Of a DNA stretch of 64,000 nucleotides, positions 1 to 8,793 are shown one piece after another. Source of the DNA: Pseudomonadota bacterium (lineage in GTDB: Bacteria; Myxococcota_A; UBA796; SXON01). The notes beneath the pieces are model-generated. The model worked only from the letters and a program-made list of their open reading frames with translations. It was not told the origin of the DNA and did not search any database. The position numbers were made by a program, and so were the translations under genes. Location of the stretch: NCBI GenBank assembly GCA_030685065.1, contig JAUXQH010000024.1:152554-216553 (forward strand), read 5' to 3'. Position 1 is the first letter of the stretch; each line of letters begins with the position of its first letter.

Positions 1-540
1 TCGAGCGACGAGCTCACCTTCGAAGGGCGGTGGACCTCCTTCCGCGAGGTCGGTTCGGACGGTGGGGGGCGGGATGCCGAGCTGGCGGAGGGGGTTCGCT
101 TCGTCGAGAACTACCTTGCGGGTTTTGTTGTCACTGCTGACGGGTCCGTGAGCTCGCAGGGCACCGCGGAGGGCTGGTCGGTCGAGCGGGATTACGCGCT
201 CGACCTTCAGTTGGATGATCCGTGGGTCGACGGGACGTGGTATGCGCGATCGTCCGAGTCCGGCACGTACGCGGGTGAGAACACCATCCACGAGATGTAC
301 GTCGACGCGATCCCCGACGTCGGCGACGCCGGCGACTACTGCCTCACCCTCGACTCACGTCCCGTGCCCGACTGTGAGCTGGAGCCGTGGGGCGGTTGGG
401 TCCTACAGGGGGCCTCGGTCGTCGTGGTCACGTTCGACCCGGACGTAGCGTGTGACGGATGCGCCGATGTGACGATCGACGGAGCGGACGCGGGCGAGGT
501 GTGCGGATCGTTGTACGGCGCGACGTATATCCGCGACTGA
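1..540 (+). CDS. Hypothetical secreted/surface protein, 5'-truncated by window edge
   Basis: The reading frame is open from the first base, so the N-terminus lies outside the window; the first in-frame start inside is a GTG near 148, but the upstream codons have the same composition and read as coding. About 179 residues are visible. The C-terminal half is acidic and carries six cysteines, which fits an exported beta-rich domain stabilised by disulfides. No family is recognised. The gene converges on the exonuclease gene that ends 18 bases beyond its stop. Function unknown; the call as a real gene rests on the uninterrupted frame and high third-position GC. Confidence 0.6.
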   Translation, partial: SSDELTFEGRWTSFREVGSDGGGRDAELAEGVRFVENYLAGFVVTADGSVSSQGTAEGWSVERDYALDLQLDDPWVDGTWYARSSESGTYAGENTIHEMYVDAIPDVGDAGDYCLTLDSRPVPDCELEPWGGWVLQGASVVVVTFDPDVACDGCADVTIDGADAGEVCGSLYGATYIRD

Positions 541-558
541 AGTCCGCTCGGGGCCTCG

Positions 559-1341
559 TCAGACGAGGCTGATCCGATCCATCCGAAACACCCGATCCTC
601 CCCCCGCAGATGACAGAACGCCTCCACCCGGGAGCCGAGCACCCGCTGCACCGTGATCGCCCGCCGCGTCGCCTGGGCGTCCGAGCTGCGGTAATCGATG
701 GTGATGGGCTCGTGGCGGAGCGCGGCGGCCAGGAGCGCGTCGAGCACGACCTTGAGCTCCTCGGTGTTGGGGCGGCGACACAGGCGCTCGGCGTCCTCGA
801 CCGTCAGGCGCCGCTCGGGGTCGGCGCGATCGAGCAGCTGCCACGCCATCTCCCAGGTGGCCTCGGCGTCGTCGAGGGCGCGATGCGCGCGGCCACGCCC
901 GATGCCCAGGTGTTCGCACACGGCGGAGAGCCGGTGGCTCGGGAGCGCCAAGACGCGGCGGGAGAGCCCGAGCGTGTCAATCACCGGGACCTCGGGCGCG
1001 GTGAGCCCCGCCCGCGCGCACTCCATGTCGAGAAACGCGAGGTCGAACCGTGCGTTGTGCGCCACCAGGATCGCGCCGCCCAAGAGGCGCGACAACGTGG
1101 GCGCCACCTCGACGAACCGCGGTTGGCCGCTCAGCATCTCGTCCGTGATGCCGTGGATCTCGGTCGCGCCGACCGGGCGCTCGGGATGGAGGAGCGTCGA
1201 CCAGGCCTGGGGCACGTGCCCGTAGCGCCCGCGCACGACCGCCACCTCGATCGCGCGGTCGCCACGATCCGGCGACAGGCCGGTGGTCTCGAAGTCGACC
1301 GCGGCGAGCTCCGCGTCCCAGAGGCTCGAGGATTCGGTCAA
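559..1341 (-). CDS. DnaQ-like 3'-5' exonuclease with C-terminal WYL-like domain
   Basis: A 260-residue protein. The N-terminal ~170 residues are a DEDDh exonuclease: VDFETTG (first Asp/Glu pair, residues ~14-20), an AHNARFDLAFLD motif in the middle and HRALDDAEAT supplying the catalytic His and last Asp. This fold removes nucleotides from DNA or RNA 3' ends with two metal ions. The last ~60 residues (IDYRSSDAQ..., ending in RVFRMDRI) resemble the WYL fold, which senses nucleic acid or nucleotides in PafBC and some helicases. The start is TTG at 1341, inside the TTGA that also holds the stop of the preceding lipoprotein gene, so translation is probably coupled. A longer upstream frame exists but is the shadow of that gene. 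The exonuclease call is firm; the WYL assignment is moderate. Confidence 0.85.
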   Translation of the reverse strand: MTESSSLWDAELAAVDFETTGLSPDRGDRAIEVAVVRGRYGHVPQAWSTLLHPERPVGATEIHGITDEMLSGQPRFVEVAPTLSRLLGGAILVAHNARFDLAFLDMECARAGLTAPEVPVIDTLGLSRRVLALPSHRLSAVCEHLGIGRGRAHRALDDAEATWEMAWQLLDRADPERRLTVEDAERLCRRPNTEELKVVLDALLAAALRHEPITIDYRSSDAQATRRAITVQRVLGSRVEAFCHLRGEDRVFRMDRISLV

Positions 1342-4280
1342 CGTCCGGGCTCTTCCTCGGCGGGATCGACCGGAGGGAGCAGCCAAGGAGGCAGTCCGGG
1401 CGCGGTCCAACCGGAGCCGTCGACATCGACGTAGATGGGGTTGGTGAGGGCGTAGGGAAGGACGGGCCCCGAGCGCGGGATGGGGATCGCCGGCGAGAGC
1501 AGCGAGCCGACGGACGGCACGTCGGAGAGGGCCTCGGTGACCACGTCCTGGAGCTGCACCGGCGCCATCTCGACCGGCGTGAAGAGGGGGGCGAGGTCCC
1601 CGTCGCCCAGGGCGATGACGACGAACCACGAGTCGACCGTCACGTCGACCGTGAGGTCCTGTACCAACTTGTAGATGTCCGGATCGAGCCCCTCCCACTC
1701 GTGGATGAGCGTGCCGTTCTGGTAGAGCTCGACGCGATCGACGGGGATCCAGCTCGGCGCCTGCACCTCGATGTGCAGATCGACCGTGCCGTCGGTGTCG
1801 ACGATCTCGTCCCCGACGATGGCCGTTTCGTTCGCCGTGAACCGGATGAACGGACCGTAGCTCGCGACGACGTGGCCGGCGCGCACGGCGTCCGCCATCG
1901 CCTGTTCGTCCAGCAGGGCGGGCTCGTCCGTCTCCGCGACGACGTAATTCCGGGGGCACCCGGCCTCGACCGAGAAGCTGCCGTGGGTGTCGCTGTTGCC
2001 GAGCGCCGTGTACCGCTTGCCGGTGTTGAGCAGCGAGAACCAATCGTCGACCTGGCCCTCGTGGCCGTAGCCGAGACGGTAGATGCCGTCCGACAGGTCC
2101 TCCTGCTCCTGCCCGCTGCGCGCCACCATGTCGTAGGAGGAGAGCGCCTCGCCGTCCGCGTAGCGATCCAACTCGGGTTGGGTGGGAGTGCGCACGATCT
2201 CGAAGCGCTTGCCGTTGAGCAGCTCGAGGGCCTCGAACGTGTCCTCGAACTCGTCCACCCGGAGGAGGGGATTCACGATGGAGAGCGTGGGCGTCGCGAT
2301 CGTGCCGGTGTACGGATCGTAGCCGAATTGGTCGAAGTACCCGAGGATGCCGTCACGCGGGTGGGCCACGAAGCGCACGGGCTCGTACCCGGAGGCGGTG
2401 CCGAGCTCGTCGAGCGTGTCGAGGATCTCCCCGGCGGTCATGCCGGTCCAATCGAAGGCGCCGCCCTGGTCCGCGAGCGTGTCCGCCACGAAGGGGAAGC
2501 CGAGGAAGTGCCCGACCTCGAGCGTGGTGGTCTCGAGGCCCACCGCGGTCTTGAGCCAGGGTTCGAGGCCGAGATCCTCCACGGTGGGCGCGTAGTCGGT
2601 CAGGGCGTCGTGATCGGTCGACGTGAAGAACTCGACCCCCTCGGCGGCCATGGTGATCACGCGATCCGACAGCGACGTGCCCGAGTCGAAGCTGTTGACG
2701 GAGTGGACGTGGAAGTCGGCGCTGACGTACCCGCTGGTGTCGACCGAGCGCACCACCTGGAGGCGCAGGCGGGACACGCCGGTGTCGGTCACGGTGAAGG
2801 GCTCGGAGGTGCCGAGCTCGTACTCGAGGCCGCGCGAGGCGATCGCGGTGTAGGTGCCCGGGGGGAGGATCACGTCGGCGCGACCGTCGCGGGTGAAGAC
2901 CACCTCGGAGGGCGCCCCCGCGATGTAGGGGTCCCCGAGGTCGGGGTTCAGGGTGCTCTCTCCGAAGAAGCTGATCTTCGAAGGGGCGGCGCGGCCGAGC
3001 TCGTCGACCACCTCGACGCTCACCTGGCCCGCGCGCGGTGAGGCGACCACCAGGTTGACCGTACCTCCCTCGGTGACGGTGACGGGGATGCGGACGCCGT
3101 CCGGCCGGCCGCGGCCATGGACCACCAGCTCGTAGTCGCCCGGGGGGAGCCGCCCGCCGAACGAGCCGTCGATCTGCGTGTCGTCGCCTACGTCCGAGAG
3201 CCATTGGTTGTAGGGCTGCTCGGCGCCCGCCTGGTAGGCGAGCACGGACAGCCCGGAGAGCGCGATGCCGGTGCCCTCTTCGAGGACGTAGCCGCGCACC
3301 TCGCCGTAGGGCTGGCCCTTGGCCTCGAGCAGCACGTCGAGCACGCTGCCGACATCCCCCTTGCCGATCGCGAGGTAGCGCTCGTAGCTGTAGGCGGTGC
3401 CGGCCGGGAACCGGTCGTTCTCCCCCGCGACGCCCGCGATGCCGGCGCCGAACGCCGCGGTCTGGGAGGAGGTGAAGAGGGGGACGTACAGGTCGCCGGT
3501 GGCGGCGGCGATGCCGTAGCTCACGCCGTCGGCCACGCCGGCCACGAACTCGAACTGGAAGGGGTCCTGGAACGTGTTGACGCCGGCGTTCCGCACCTCG
3601 TCGACCGCGCGATCCTCGTCGAAGCCCATGCCCGGGGCGAACACGTCGACCGAGCCGCCCTGCAGGTAGAAGTCGCCGAAGGCCACCCCGGACGAGATCG
3701 CGAGCTCGAGCACGTCGAGGCCGGCTTCCGAGCCCGGGAGCAGCGTGCCCTCGATCGTCTCGTCGGAGCCGAAGGTCGCGGTGGTGCGGATCTTGAGCGC
3801 GCCAGCGCCGGGCTCGAGGATGTAGTCGGTCGTGATCCGGAACTCGGGCTGCCCGACGACGGCCCAGAGCGGGTCGAGCATGGTCAGGAAGGGCTCGGCC
3901 GCGGCGTCGGTGCGGATGATCGCGGCGTTGCCGTCCGCGCCGTCGTTGACGATGGACACCTCGGGGGCCTCGTCGACCGCGCCGAGGTTCATGTTGACCG
4001 TCGAGAACATCTCGGCGAGGCGATCGTTCCCGTGCCCGCCGGCGTACTTCGGGTGCGGCCGCTGCAGGTCCGCGTCGGCGATCGTGCCACCGTACGGGCT
4101 CGGCCCGAGCGAGTAGCGCGCGCGCAGCACGGTGAAGCGCACCCGGTCGTTCTCCAGCAGGTAGTCCCCTGGACGCGCCATGGCCTTCGGGCCGCCGATC
4201 CCGTCTTCCAGGGTTTCGATCGGCGTCGCGCGCGACCAGGAGGGGCTCTCGGAGCAGGCGAGGAGGAGAAGGAGGTGCAT
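1338..4280 (-). CDS. PHP-domain (CehA/McbA-like) metallohydrolase lipoprotein
   Basis: A 980-residue exported protein. The start at 4280 gives MHLLLLLACSES, a very short lipoprotein signal with an LLAC lipobox, so it is likely membrane-anchored after processing at Cys9. The N-terminal half is beta-rich, with a segment around residues 330-420 resembling carboxypeptidase-regulatory/Ig-like repeats. The PHP signature D-x-H-x-H (DFHVHS) is near residue 520, followed by STDHD and a late GNSDTHG near 760; these residues bind the metal cluster in CehA-like phosphoesterases. The substrate is unknown. The extra upstream frame (4281-5810) is antisense to the porin and is rejected. The gene shares a 30-base divergent intergenic region with the porin and overlaps the exonuclease start by 3 bases. 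Confidence 0.85.
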   Translation of the reverse strand: MHLLLLLACSESPSWSRATPIETLEDGIGGPKAMARPGDYLLENDRVRFTVLRARYSLGPSPYGGTIADADLQRPHPKYAGGHGNDRLAEMFSTVNMNLGAVDEAPEVSIVNDGADGNAAIIRTDAAAEPFLTMLDPLWAVVGQPEFRITTDYILEPGAGALKIRTTATFGSDETIEGTLLPGSEAGLDVLELAISSGVAFGDFYLQGGSVDVFAPGMGFDEDRAVDEVRNAGVNTFQDPFQFEFVAGVADGVSYGIAAATGDLYVPLFTSSQTAAFGAGIAGVAGENDRFPAGTAYSYERYLAIGKGDVGSVLDVLLEAKGQPYGEVRGYVLEEGTGIALSGLSVLAYQAGAEQPYNQWLSDVGDDTQIDGSFGGRLPPGDYELVVHGRGRPDGVRIPVTVTEGGTVNLVVASPRAGQVSVEVVDELGRAAPSKISFFGESTLNPDLGDPYIAGAPSEVVFTRDGRADVILPPGTYTAIASRGLEYELGTSEPFTVTDTGVSRLRLQVVRSVDTSGYVSADFHVHSVNSFDSGTSLSDRVITMAAEGVEFFTSTDHDALTDYAPTVEDLGLEPWLKTAVGLETTTLEVGHFLGFPFVADTLADQGGAFDWTGMTAGEILDTLDELGTASGYEPVRFVAHPRDGILGYFDQFGYDPYTGTIATPTLSIVNPLLRVDEFEDTFEALELLNGKRFEIVRTPTQPELDRYADGEALSSYDMVARSGQEQEDLSDGIYRLGYGHEGQVDDWFSLLNTGKRYTALGNSDTHGSFSVEAGCPRNYVVAETDEPALLDEQAMADAVRAGHVVASYGPFIRFTANETAIVGDEIVDTDGTVDLHIEVQAPSWIPVDRVELYQNGTLIHEWEGLDPDIYKLVQDLTVDVTVDSWFVVIALGDGDLAPLFTPVEMAPVQLQDVVTEALSDVPSVGSLLSPAIPIPRSGPVLPYALTNPIYVDVDGSGWTAPGLPPWLLPPVDPAEEEPGR

Positions 4281-4310
4281 GGCCGGTGTAGGATACCGGT
4301 CTCCACCCGG

Positions 4311-5546
4311 ATGTCCATGCTGCTCGCCCTCGCCGCCCTGGCCCTTGCTCCTTCTTCTGCCCTCGCGGGCACCGAGATCGTGGAGGACGCGCCGGACACG
4401 GTCGTCGAGGAGCCACCCCCCGCGGACATGGAACGGAGCGGGAAGAAGCGGGGCGGCGGGCGCCGGGGCGGTCAGGGCGAGCGCCCTCCCGAGGGGGGCC
4501 CGCACGGGGAGGGGCGGCACGGGCCCGGTGGCGAAGGCGGTCGGCCCGACCACCTGTGGGCGCACATCCGCCCCGTCGGCCTCGCGCAGGTGTGGGTGAC
4601 GGCCTGGGACATGGACGAGGACGCCGTCGCGGACGCCTCCGGCTACGGGGACCCCGAGGACGACGTGGGCTTCAAGCTCAAGCGCTTTCGCCTCGGCCTC
4701 GCGGGGGAGGAGAAGGGGCTGGACTGGGCCCTCGTGGTCGGACTGACCGCCCCGTACGACGGGTTCGATGAGGAGGATGGGAGCATCGAGATCGTGGATG
4801 CGCACGTCGGCTACCGCTGGAAGGGCCTCGGGGTCAAGGTCGGGCGCGACGAGGTGCCCTTCTCTCGCGACCGCATGATCTCCTCCGGCGAGCAGACCTT
4901 CACCGAGCGCGGCATGATCGCGGAGCACATCGCGCCGGGCCGCGACCTCGGCGCCAGCGTGTGGGGCGAGCGTTGGGGCGCGAAGGTGACGCTCGGCGTC
5001 TTCAACAGCGGCGGCGACATCTTCGGGGACGACAACCTGGGGAAGACCTTCCTCGGCCGCGTCGAGTACAGCCGCGGGGACGCTGACGTCTACGAGACCT
5101 GGGGCGGCTCCCGGAAGCTCTCGTACGGGCTCGGCGTCGGCGGCTTCATGACGGACGATGTGTCCACCGCCACCCAGGCCGTGGGCGCGGACCTCATCCT
5201 CCGCGTCGCGGGCCTCACGGTGCTCGTCGACGCCGCGCTCGCGGATGTGTCGCCCACCAACTCCGACCTCGCGGTGCCGGGCGTGTGGGCGCAGACGACG
5301 CGGCGCGGCCTCACCGGGCAGATCGGGTACGGCCTCGGCGCGTTCGAGCCCGCGGTCAAGGTGAGCCTGTACGAAGACTCGTCGGTGGGTGGATACACGA
5401 CGCTGCTCGGCGGCGTGGTGTGGCACGGCGGCATGGACGATCGGGGGCGCGATCGCGTGCGCATCGGCGCCGGCTACGTGCTCCGCATGGAGGAGAGCGC
5501 CATCGCGAACGACTCCGTTCGCCTCTGGGCCCAGGTTCGCCCGTGA
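4311..5546 (+). CDS. Outer-membrane porin, phosphate-selective OprO/OprP-like
   Basis: A 411-residue protein that begins with a cleavable signal peptide (MSMLLALAALALAPSSALAG). A Gly/Arg/Lys-rich low-complexity segment (residues ~40-80) follows, then a barrel-type domain with alternating hydrophobic strands and aromatic girdles (VGYRWKGLGVKVGRDEVPFSR; AGYVLRMEESAI near the end). The FSRDRMISS and GRDLGASVWGE stretches match the pattern of the phosphate-selective porin O/P family, which forms 16-stranded outer-membrane channels. ATG at 4311 is chosen because it alone gives a signal peptide. The gene is divergent from the PHP lipoprotein and 13 bases upstream of a small co-oriented gene. Ligand specificity cannot be read from the sequence. 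Confidence 0.8.
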   Translation: MSMLLALAALALAPSSALAGTEIVEDAPDTVVEEPPPADMERSGKKRGGGRRGGQGERPPEGGPHGEGRHGPGGEGGRPDHLWAHIRPVGLAQVWVTAWDMDEDAVADASGYGDPEDDVGFKLKRFRLGLAGEEKGLDWALVVGLTAPYDGFDEEDGSIEIVDAHVGYRWKGLGVKVGRDEVPFSRDRMISSGEQTFTERGMIAEHIAPGRDLGASVWGERWGAKVTLGVFNSGGDIFGDDNLGKTFLGRVEYSRGDADVYETWGGSRKLSYGLGVGGFMTDDVSTATQAVGADLILRVAGLTVLVDAALADVSPTNSDLAVPGVWAQTTRRGLTGQIGYGLGAFEPAVKVSLYEDSSVGGYTTLLGGVVWHGGMDDRGRDRVRIGAGYVLRMEESAIANDSVRLWAQVRP

Positions 5547-5559
5547 ACGGGCGGCGGCC

Positions 5560-5886
5560 ATGAGGATCCGCGGCATCCAGGAGCTTCCCGAACCCACGTT
5601 CCGGACGGTCGACGATGCCTGGGTGAGCCTCGATTCGGTGGTCGAGCGGGTCTGCGCTGCGCTGCGGGGGGACGTGAGCCCGGTGGTGGCCAAGTGCACG
5701 ATCCAGCTCGCGCGCCACGCCGCGGAGCAGCTCGATCGGGTGGAGATCGGCCCGCTCGCGACCGACGTGTGCTTCGCGTTGCGGGGCGAGCGCATCGTCG
5801 TGACGCCCATCGTCGTGCAGGCGATCTTGATGGCGTACGCGGGAGAGGTCGCGACGCTCGAGGTCGTGCAGGTCGAGGAGGGGTAG
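5560..5886 (+). CDS. Hypothetical 108-residue protein
   Basis: A small protein starting at an ATG 13 bases after the porin stop and probably co-transcribed with it. It has no signal peptide or membrane span. The middle is predicted helical (VVERVCAALRGDV...ARHAAEQLDRV) and the end forms short strands ending in EVVQVEEG. It contains two cysteines and no recognisable catalytic motif. The family is not recognised. Conservation of the frame up to the convergent kinase gene, and the short spacing to the porin, support it being real. Confidence 0.65.
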   Translation: MRIRGIQELPEPTFRTVDDAWVSLDSVVERVCAALRGDVSPVVAKCTIQLARHAAEQLDRVEIGPLATDVCFALRGERIVVTPIVVQAILMAYAGEVATLEVVQVEEG

Positions 5887-5910
5887 CCGGTTCTCGCGAC
5901 CGACCGCGAG

Positions 5911-7743
5911 CTACGGCGTGACCGCCACGGTCTTCGGGGCCGCGTACGAGCCTTCCTTGAGCGTCGCGTCGCCCTTGGCGGCCGAGATGAAGTAGGCGAC
6001 GCCCCCCGCCATGGCGTCCGTGGCCTTGACCGATGTCGCGTAGGTGCCGCCCGTGCCCTTCATCGGCTTCTCGTCGAACGCGCCGCCGGCGGCCGGCCGG
6101 TAGTAGAGCTTGACGGTCCACCCGGCGTCGGGGAGCGTGACGGCGAAGGGGATCACGTCCCCCACCTTGGCGCCGCCGGGCGTCGCGTGGGAGAGGCTCG
6201 GCTTCCTGGTGGGGGCGGGCTCGGTCACGGTGGGCGTGACGGCCTCGGGCGGGGTGACGGCGGTCCCGTTCAGAGGGGCGACCCCCTGGGGCGTGCCCTG
6301 CTTCGGCTTTCCATCGGCCGGCCGTTGGGCGTCCGGGTTCGTGCCGTTCACGGGCGCGCCACCTGGGGGCACGGGGAGCACGGGATCGGCGCCCTGGACC
6401 GCGAGCCCGGGCACCACCTGGTCCGGCGCGACCGGCGCGACGGGCTGGACCGGCGTGACGACGGCGGCCGGCTTGGGCTCCGTGGTCAGGTCGGTCAGGG
6501 GCGGCGTGATCGGGGCTGTCTCGGCATCCGGCGTCGTGAAGATCAGGTAGCCGACGCCCGCGACGGTCAGGGCGAGGGCGACGAGCATCGCGCCGGTCGC
6601 GAGGACCCAGGGGATGGCCGAGCGGGGCGCCTCGCTGGAGAAGGTGTCCCCCGCGAGCGCCGGGCGGGGCGGCCCCTCGGGGGGGGGCCTGGGCGCGACG
6701 GGCCGCGCGTCGACCCTGGGCGCGGCGGCGGGCTCGTCTGTCGCCGGGGAGGGGCTTCCAGCGTCGGCAGCGTCGCTCAGCTCGCCCACGTCCGGCACCA
6801 TCGTGCCGAGGGCGTCGTGCTCGCCCGTGATGACCTCGGACGCGAACTGCTGCATCGTGTCCATCGGCTTGCCAGGGCGCTCGAGCGTGTGCCCCACGAG
6901 GGGCACGGTGATCTCGGGATCCTCCGGGAGCATCGACACCAGGGCGCGCAGGGACTCGGCCATGGCGCGGGCGGAGAGGTAGCGATCCTCTCGGCGGTAG
7001 CGCGTGGCGCGCTTGATGACCTCGGCGAGCTCCTCCGGCACGTCCGCGAGCATCCCGGGCTCGGTCTCGGCCATGAAGAGCTCGGGCGGGGTCTCCCCGC
7101 GCAGGAGCGACCAGAGCGTCGCGCCGACCGAGTACACGTCCGCCCGCACATCCACCTGCTTGGCGTTGGTCTTCTGCTCGGGGGCCATGAAGCCCCACGT
7201 GCCCATGACCGCCCCGGTCCGCGTCAGGCCGTCGTCATTCTCCGTCTGCACCTGGGCGATGCCGAAGTCGGTCACCCGGATCTCTCCGGTGCGGGTGAGG
7301 AGGATGTTGTGCGGCTTGATGTCCCGGTGGATGACGCCGGCGTCGTGCGCGGCCTGGAGGCTCTCGCAGATCTGGATCGTCGCGTCCGCCGCCATGCGCG
7401 GGGGGAGGGGGCCGAAGTCGCGAACGCGGTCGAGCAGGGAGCCGCCCTCGATCAGCTCCATCACGATGTATACGCGATCGCCGTCCTCCCCCGTGTCGAA
7501 GATCCGCACGACGCGGCTCTCCTCGAGGTTGGCCATGGTCTGGGCCTCGGCCAGGAAGCGCTTGCGGAGCGAAGGCCGGAGCGCGAGCGAGGGGGAGAGC
7601 ACCTTGACCGCGCGCGGGCGCTGGAGCCGAAGGTCGAAGGCACGGTAGACCGTGGCCATTCCGCCCTCGCCGATCACGTCGAGCAGCCGATAGCGGCCCT
7701 CGACCAGGCTCTCGGGCATCGGGTTCGCGGGCACGGTCGACAT
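5911..7743 (-). CDS. Hanks-type Ser/Thr protein kinase with extracytoplasmic domain
   Basis: A 610-residue membrane kinase. Residues 15-280 form a canonical eukaryotic-like kinase: Gly-rich loop (GEGGMATVY, 25-33), ATP-binding Lys47 (AVKVL), catalytic loop HRDIKPHN (139-146), DFG (159-161) and an APEQ motif in place of APE. A Pro/Ala-rich linker follows, then one membrane span (VLATGAMLVALALTVAGVGY), a second Pro/Thr-rich stalk and a ~90-residue beta-rich domain outside the membrane that may sense ligand or cell wall. The start at 7743 is preferred over a GTG 18 bases upstream because AGGAAGGG lies at the right distance. Such kinases regulate envelope growth and development in myxobacteria. 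Substrates are unknown. Confidence 0.92.
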   Translation of the reverse strand: MSTVPANPMPESLVEGRYRLLDVIGEGGMATVYRAFDLRLQRPRAVKVLSPSLALRPSLRKRFLAEAQTMANLEESRVVRIFDTGEDGDRVYIVMELIEGGSLLDRVRDFGPLPPRMAADATIQICESLQAAHDAGVIHRDIKPHNILLTRTGEIRVTDFGIAQVQTENDDGLTRTGAVMGTWGFMAPEQKTNAKQVDVRADVYSVGATLWSLLRGETPPELFMAETEPGMLADVPEELAEVIKRATRYRREDRYLSARAMAESLRALVSMLPEDPEITVPLVGHTLERPGKPMDTMQQFASEVITGEHDALGTMVPDVGELSDAADAGSPSPATDEPAAAPRVDARPVAPRPPPEGPPRPALAGDTFSSEAPRSAIPWVLATGAMLVALALTVAGVGYLIFTTPDAETAPITPPLTDLTTEPKPAAVVTPVQPVAPVAPDQVVPGLAVQGADPVLPVPPGGAPVNGTNPDAQRPADGKPKQGTPQGVAPLNGTAVTPPEAVTPTVTEPAPTRKPSLSHATPGGAKVGDVIPFAVTLPDAGWTVKLYYRPAAGGAFDEKPMKGTGGTYATSVKATDAMAGGVAYFISAAKGDATLKEGSYAAPKTVAVTP

Positions 7744-7799
7744 CGAGGCCCTTCCTACCACGGTTCGGAAGACGCCGTTCGGCCTTACGCACGGAGACT

Positions 7800-8288
7800 T
7801 CAGGGTCTCGCGAGGAGACGCTGCGTCAGGTCATCGAGCCTCATGGCGAAGAGCCGCGCGCGCTCCGGGCCGAACGTGCTCGGGCCCAGCCCGGCGACGC
7901 GCTCGTCGTACTGGGCGATGAGGGGGGCGAGCTCGGCGATGTCGAGGATCACCAGCACCCTGTCCGCGATCTTGCGCGCGAAGCGCACCTGGTGATCGTC
8001 CACGTGCTCGCCGAACGCGGACTGGCGCGGCACGACGATCGGCACCTTGCCGTGGGACAACGCCTGCATGATGGAGGCGGGCCCGCCGTGGGTGATGACG
8101 ATCCGAGCCTCCTGCATGGAGGACTGGATGCGCGCGTAGGGCATCATCGCCTCGGCGCTGCAGCGGGTGGGGACGTACGTCGAGTAGCCGCTCTGGATGC
8201 GCACCGGCTCGTCCCCCGGGAGCGCGTCGAGGGCCCGGAGGAGGCGATCGAACGGATCTTCATGCGTACCGACGGTGCAGAAGATCAT
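7800..8288 (-). CDS. PssE/Alg13-like glycosyltransferase subunit (GT28 C-terminal fold)
   Basis: A 162-residue protein equivalent to the C-terminal, UDP-sugar-binding half of a GT-B glycosyltransferase (Alg13, PssE, EpsF-like). It begins MIFCTVGTHEDPFDRL, the family's N-terminal strand-loop, and has VITHGGPASIMQAL plus PRQSAFGEHVDDHQ, the donor-nucleotide binding signature. Known relatives pair with a separate membrane-associated acceptor subunit to transfer a sugar, in rhizobia a glucuronosyl residue, to a polyprenyl-linked intermediate. The gene directly abuts the PssD-like subunit (stop and start adjacent, no spacer), the expected partner. It lies at the left of the exopolysaccharide locus. 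Sugar identity is not known. Confidence 0.88.
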   Translation of the reverse strand: MIFCTVGTHEDPFDRLLRALDALPGDEPVRIQSGYSTYVPTRCSAEAMMPYARIQSSMQEARIVITHGGPASIMQALSHGKVPIVVPRQSAFGEHVDDHQVRFARKIADRVLVILDIAELAPLIAQYDERVAGLGPSTFGPERARLFAMRLDDLTQRLLARP

Positions 8289-8753
8289 CTACAGCACCGC
8301 GCCGAGGTTTTCGGCCTCTGGGTAGAAGGCGCGCTGGTCCTCCCACTGGATCACCATCTTGTCGAGCACCGGCGCGACGAGCCGGGCCGAGAGGGTGGGG
8401 GAGTCGATCCGGTCGTACACCTCGATGTAGACGGTCTTGCAGCCGAACACGACCTTGCCGATCCAGAAGAACGGCACCGCGAGCCCCGCCCCGTTGGACA
8501 CGATGAGCTCGGGGCGCTCCTTCGCGAGGATCCGCAGCGCGAGCAGGCCGTTACGCAGCGTGTTGCGCACGCTCCGGTTGGTCGGGTGGTGCCCGAAGTA
8601 CACGCGCTCCCCCTCGAGGAGGGAGGTCGCGTCCGGCTTGTCGAACGTGACCCAGAAGCGCTCGTGCTGCGTCCACCAGGCGTCCAGGCAGTGCAGCTGG
8701 GCAAGGTGCCCGCCGGACGAGCACACGATGCACACACGGTAGGGTCGCGACAT
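8289..8753 (-). CDS. PssD/Alg14-like glycosyltransferase subunit
   Basis: A 154-residue partner of the preceding gene, equivalent to the N-terminal half of a GT-B enzyme. The motif CSSGGHLAQL (residues 10-19), HHPTNRS and SNGAGLAVPFFWIGK are typical of Alg14/PssD proteins, which bind the lipid acceptor and recruit the catalytic subunit to the inner membrane. A short hydrophobic segment within VPFFWIGKVVFGCKTVYIEV could associate with the membrane. It is the first gene of the two-gene unit, 40 bases from the divergent flippase gene. Role inferred from family and context: addition of a hexose or uronic acid early in repeat-unit assembly. Confidence 0.87.
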   Translation of the reverse strand: MSRPYRVCIVCSSGGHLAQLHCLDAWWTQHERFWVTFDKPDATSLLEGERVYFGHHPTNRSVRNTLRNGLLALRILAKERPELIVSNGAGLAVPFFWIGKVVFGCKTVYIEVYDRIDSPTLSARLVAPVLDKMVIQWEDQRAFYPEAENLGAVL

Positions 8754-8793
8754 CGCGGTCCCTATAGCAGGACGGGCGGGCTAAGACACCGGC

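Noticed and set aside
1342..2043. Upstream extension of the exonuclease frame
   Set aside because: It runs inside the PHP lipoprotein gene in another frame and is Arg-rich; the exonuclease fold begins at 1341.
4281..5810. Upstream extension of the PHP lipoprotein frame, antisense to the porin
   Set aside because: It is a shadow of the porin gene; a lipoprotein signal starts at 4280 and the extension has Arg/Ala/His-rich shadow composition.
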